From: Promethearchaeota archaeon
Lineage (GTDB): Archaea; Asgardarchaeota; Lokiarchaeia; Sigyniarchaeales; SOKP01
Direction: 5' to 3'
Assembly: GCA_019894955.1 (NCBI GenBank)
Contig: JAGXNQ010000009.1
Coordinates: 1,974-37,009 of the forward strand
Length of the DNA stretch: 35,036 bases
A model generated the notes under the pieces. The model was not told the DNA's origin. It was given only the letters and a program-made list of their open reading frames with translations, and did no database searches. Of this stretch, positions 31,884 to 35,036 are shown piece after piece. Each line of letters begins with the position of its first letter. Within the stretch, counting starts at the first letter, position 1. The translations under genes were made by a program, and so were the position numbers.

Positions 31884-33662
31884 TTAAGTGTTATTTATTT
31901 TATAATCTGATAATGAGACTCGTTTCCCAAAAATTCTCCTGTAATCTTCAGATGATTGGAATAATTCTGGATGAGTTCCTTCAGCTACAATTCTTCCGTG
32001 CTTGAGAACTAAAATTTTATCTGATGTCCGTATGGCATGAAGGCGATGAGTAATTATTAGGGTGGTTCTGTTCCTTATTATATTTTCCATCGCTCTCCCT
32101 ATCTTCTCCTCCGTTTCACTATCAATTGCAGAAACAGAATCATCCAGTATTAGCATGGCGGGATTAGTTAAAAAAGCTCGAGCAATAGCCACCCGCTGTT
32201 TCTCTCCTCCCGATAGCCGCGTACCTCTCTCTCCTACAACAGTATTATATCCATCTGAAAAATTTTTTACAAAATCATCAACTTGAGCAAGTTTTGCTAT
32301 GTTAATTATTTCATCGTGTTTAGCATTTTGGTTTCCAAAAGCAATATTCTCAAGTATAGTTTGCGAGAACAGGTAGATATCTTGCTCTATATAACCAATT
32401 TTTCTTCTTAGTTCTTCAAGGGGATAATTTTGGATGTTTTTTCCATCTAAGAAAATATTACCACTTTGGGGTTTATAAAGGAGGAGCAGTAATTTTGCAA
32501 TCGTTGTTTTACCACACCCTGTAGGTCCGACCAGAGCGACCTTCTGATTCGGTTCGATGGTGAAATTGAGGTTTTTAAGCACGGGGGATCGATTTCTTTC
32601 TCCATTTTCATATGCAAAAGTGACATCTCTAAATTCAATTTTCCCTTTGAACTCTTTTGGCCATTGTTGATCCTTAGTTTGTTCATCCTCGTCATTATCG
32701 TTGGATAGTTCCGTGAATAAACGCGAACATGCCGCAAATCCACTCATCATATCGTTAGTGGCCCACCAAATAAGATTTGTTGGATTTACAAGAGTCAGTA
32801 ATAGAAGATTCGTTGCTACTAAGTTTCCAATGGTTAATGAATTCTGAAATACAAATACAATGCAAAAAATAAGTGAAACCCCGATGGTCAGATACAGAGC
32901 TAACAAGGGAAAATATTTTGCTTGTACTTTATATTCGCCGATAGAGTTATCTCTAAAAGCGTTTACAGCTTTCTGAAACTTTTTACGTTCTAAACCCTCC
33001 GCAGTAAAAGATTTGATTACAGAAGCTCCGGTTATACTATCTTGTAATACAACTGCTAAATTTGAATGTTTTCTTAACCTTTTAGCGGCATATGGTGCTA
33101 TTTTTCTGCGATAATGCAAAATAAAGTAAACGTAAAAAAATACAAAAGGAATATTTGCTAGAGCTAATCTTAAATCAAGTGTTGTAATAAGGAGGAGGAA
33201 AGTTATTGCCACTTGAAAAAAGGGATAGAAAAAAAAACTTCCGTGGGCAATCATCGTATTGATTATACGTACATCATTGGTTGCTAGGGCTTGTAAATCC
33301 CCAGCTTTAGCGTTGTCGTGATATCGTAAAGGTTTATGTTGGATACTTTCATAAAACTCTTGCCTCATATTTTGCTCGGTTTTCAAACCAAGATAGTGAC
33401 CACACATCATTGTTAAATAATCCATTGCATTACGGATGAGATAAACTACTAATCCCATAATAAGGAGCATTATGAATTTGTTGTAATCAAGTGCAATTAG
33501 GGCGTCATCAACTATCTCGCCAATTATTATAGGTATGAAAGTTCTTGTAAAAGTAACAATTATTATGCCTAATATAACAAAAGCTATCAAGGATTTATTT
33601 TTGTAAAGATGGTGTAGGAACCAACTTTGATAACTTTTATACTTTTTTTTCTCTAAATTCAT
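31884..33662 (-). CDS. ABC exporter subunit with Asp in place of the catalytic Glu
   Basis: A 592-residue half-transporter: six membrane helices (about 22-300), then a nucleotide-binding domain with Walker A GPTGCGKTT (379-387), Q-loop Gln427, a canonical signature LSGGE (483-487), Walker B LILDD (504-508) and switch His in IITHRLHA. The catalytic Glu after Walker B is Asp508, as in the degenerate subunit TM287 of heterodimeric exporters. The canonical signature of this chain completes the active site with the partner's Walker B Glu (gene at 30051-31871), so the pair should have one consensus and one degenerate ATP site. A four-helix membrane protein gene lies 21 bases upstream on the same strand. 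Confidence 0.93.
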   Translation of the reverse strand: MNLEKKKYKSYQSWFLHHLYKNKSLIAFVILGIIIVTFTRTFIPIIIGEIVDDALIALDYNKFIMLLIMGLVVYLIRNAMDYLTMMCGHYLGLKTEQNMRQEFYESIQHKPLRYHDNAKAGDLQALATNDVRIINTMIAHGSFFFYPFFQVAITFLLLITTLDLRLALANIPFVFFYVYFILHYRRKIAPYAAKRLRKHSNLAVVLQDSITGASVIKSFTAEGLERKKFQKAVNAFRDNSIGEYKVQAKYFPLLALYLTIGVSLIFCIVFVFQNSLTIGNLVATNLLLLTLVNPTNLIWWATNDMMSGFAACSRLFTELSNDNDEDEQTKDQQWPKEFKGKIEFRDVTFAYENGERNRSPVLKNLNFTIEPNQKVALVGPTGCGKTTIAKLLLLLYKPQSGNIFLDGKNIQNYPLEELRRKIGYIEQDIYLFSQTILENIAFGNQNAKHDEIINIAKLAQVDDFVKNFSDGYNTVVGERGTRLSGGEKQRVAIARAFLTNPAMLILDDSVSAIDSETEEKIGRAMENIIRNRTTLIITHRLHAIRTSDKILVLKHGRIVAEGTHPELFQSSEDYRRIFGKRVSLSDYKINNT

Positions 33663-33683
33663 AAATGTTATCCTCTACCAGTT

Positions 33684-34100
33684 TTATTTTTCTAAATTCT
33701 CGCTTTGTCTATACACTAGCAAACTTAAGATGTAAGCTGCAGCGAACAGAGGAATGATTACACTAAATTGAAAGATCAGCAGATTAGTCATAAATAATGG
33801 ATCCACCAAGATTTCTGTAATTATTAAACCTAAAACTACAGGAATTATTGTAAATAACAATACACTTCTCCTTTCTATTGGTTTTAATGCACCCCACAAT
33901 AATAATAAAGTCCATCCTAACATTAGAGCAGCCCCCCATCCCATTGCAAATCGAAAGCTCGATGCTGTGCTGGTATATGGTATGGCGACCGCAGAAGGCA
34001 TAAACGTAGAAAGAATCATGTCTATACTTGTCAAACCATCCAATAAGAATCCGATAAGATATACACTTTTGATAAACCTGAGTTTAATTTTAATATCCAT
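33684..34100 (-). CDS. Four-helix membrane protein of unknown function
   Basis: A 138-residue product with four predicted membrane helices (about residues 11-32, 48-70, 80-100 and 105-128), a short basic start (MDIKIKLRFIK) and a charged end (YRQSENLEK). Length and helix number resemble small membrane proteins found near transporters, but I do not recognise a specific family. It starts immediately upstream of the heterodimeric ABC exporter (21 bases before its first gene) on the same strand, so it may be an accessory or regulatory partner of the exporter, or simply co-transcribed. Confidence 0.75.
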   Translation of the reverse strand: MDIKIKLRFIKSVYLIGFLLDGLTSIDMILSTFMPSAVAIPYTSTASSFRFAMGWGAALMLGWTLLLLWGALKPIERRSVLLFTIIPVVLGLIITEILVDPLFMTNLLIFQFSVIIPLFAAAYILSLLVYRQSENLEK

Positions 34101-34184
34101 TTAATTTTACCTCTATATTATTGTTTTTGCATAGATTGAGTAATTTTTCTTATTAGAAAAAATTATAGAATATATAAAATTAAT

Positions 34185-35018
34185 TTAATTAGGAGGACCT
34201 TGCTTGACTCTTTCTAACACCTTAGTAAGATCAGGAGTAACCCAATCAGATTCAATCCACCAAGTTGCACCTGCTTCTGCAAAAGGAGTAACAATTGATT
34301 TAGTTGCTACGGAATTATCTCCAGGAGTCATTCCTTCAATAATTATATCAAAAGTGGAAATTGAAGAGCGATGTTCATTCACATAAGCGCATATTTCTCT
34401 TACATGATCGGGAGTAATTTTTTCAAACTCTCCTTGCTTATTTTTTATTGTGGGGATTATTCCATCATATTTCATAGTTCTTTCCATCGATTTTCTCGCA
34501 GGCCATGCTCCAACAACCCAAATTGGAACCCTTGGACGCTGTATTAATTTTGGAGGTGGATGGCGCGTAAAAAATTCACACTCTTTTAGATTTTTAATTT
34601 TATAATGTTTACCTTCATAATTTGATAAATCCCAATTCCACAAACCAATCATTATATCTAATCCTTCATCCAATAACTCCGCTCGCGTTTTTCTATCAGT
34701 TTCTTCTCCTAGCTCTTCAAATCCCGTGTCAATTGCCCCTAGACCGACGCAAAGAGTGACCCTTCCATTTGATAATATGTCAAGTGTAAGTACATCACTA
34801 GCAATTTTCCATGGACGCATTCTCGATATGGGGCTCAGTAAAGTTCCTAATCGTATCTTCTTTGTTTCTCTAGCTATAGCTGCCAATGTAACCCACGCAT
34901 CGATTCCATAAGTTGGTTCCCAGAAAAAAAAAGCATCCCATCCCGCATCCTCAGCTACTTTAGCAAATTCTATTGCTTTATAGGCATCTGCTCGTGGAAA
35001 GACAAATCCATATTTCAT
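34185..35018 (-). CDS. LLM-class (luciferase-like) flavin/F420-dependent oxidoreductase
   Basis: A TIM-barrel oxidoreductase of the bacterial luciferase / F420-dependent family. Visible features: MKYGFVFPRADAYKAIEFAKVAEDAGWDAFFFWEP (first strand and helix), IRLGTLLSPISRMRPWKIASDVLTLDILSNGRVTLCVGLG, and AELLDEGLDIMIGLW. The 277-residue length is near the short end of the family, as in archaeal F420-type enzymes. In an archaeon the cofactor is more likely F420 than FMN, but this cannot be confirmed from sequence. It is the upstream-most gene of the minus-strand block with the four-helix membrane protein and ABC exporter (84 bases to the next gene). The ATG at 35018 is clear. Confidence 0.9.
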   Translation of the reverse strand: MKYGFVFPRADAYKAIEFAKVAEDAGWDAFFFWEPTYGIDAWVTLAAIARETKKIRLGTLLSPISRMRPWKIASDVLTLDILSNGRVTLCVGLGAIDTGFEELGEETDRKTRAELLDEGLDIMIGLWNWDLSNYEGKHYKIKNLKECEFFTRHPPPKLIQRPRVPIWVVGAWPARKSMERTMKYDGIIPTIKNKQGEFEKITPDHVREICAYVNEHRSSISTFDIIIEGMTPGDNSVATKSIVTPFAEAGATWWIESDWVTPDLTKVLERVKQGPPN

Positions 35019-35036
35019 TTTACAATTCCCTTATTA

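Overview
This AT-rich window looks like the chromosome of an Asgard archaeon, probably of the Lokiarchaeia type. Archaeal information-processing genes (ribosomal eS6, eL24, eL8, eS28, eS31, eS24; RNA polymerase Rpo7 and Rpo10; Spt4; the KEOPS subunits Kae1 and Bud32; GTP-dependent dephospho-CoA kinase) are interspersed with eukaryote-like modules: a Ras/Rab-like small GTPase, two Roadblock/LC7 proteins, and a transporter-like protein that appears to carry a longin/roadblock-like tail. This assignment is inferred from gene content; no 16S rRNA is present. Several starts follow a GGTG-type ribosome binding site at 5-9 nt.

Layout. 1-2.8 kb: a truncated minus-strand gene, then eS6, eL24, Rpo10 (minus) with a decayed copy of its own 3' end about 310 bp downstream, then eL8-eS28 and a ribbon-helix-helix regulator. 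3.0-7.2 kb (mostly minus strand): the conserved archaeal cluster rpo7 - spt4 - dephospho-CoA kinase - eS24 - eS31 - kae1 - bud32, interrupted by a small divergent two-helix membrane protein. Rpo7 has no ATG/GTG/TTG at the expected N-terminus and fits an AUU start. 7.5-13 kb: a GC-rich Roadblock gene, the MFS/longin-like fusion, a dolichol/diacylglycerol-kinase-like CTP-dependent lipid kinase with a HAD phosphatase, an orphan gene, and the small GTPase. 13-19 kb: a DUF362-ferredoxin protein, an atypical M20 hydrolase, a second Roadblock protein, a membrane M28 peptidase and a HEAT-repeat protein.

19-26.2 kb: a probable glycan-use island: cytoplasmic GH2 glycosidase, a surface beta-helix protein with a transmembrane helix and an intracellular zinc ribbon, a formylglycine-type sulfatase, and a divergent MFS transporter. 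The likely scheme is capture or sensing of a sulfated glycan at the surface, import by the MFS protein, then desulfation and cleavage inside the cell. 26.2-30 kb: small proteins of unknown function, a GYD-domain protein, a 2H phosphoesterase and an alpha-helical HEAT-like protein. 30-35 kb: a heterodimeric ABC exporter with one degenerate ATP site, a four-helix membrane protein and a flavin/F420-type LLM oxidoreductase, all on the minus strand.

I saw no tRNA, rRNA, CRISPR array, insertion sequence or phage gene. The strongest leads for novelty are the transporter fused to a longin/roadblock-like domain beside a Roadblock gene, the beta-helix/zinc-ribbon receptor in the sulfated-glycan island, the non-canonical starts of core genes, and the duplicated rpo10 tail.
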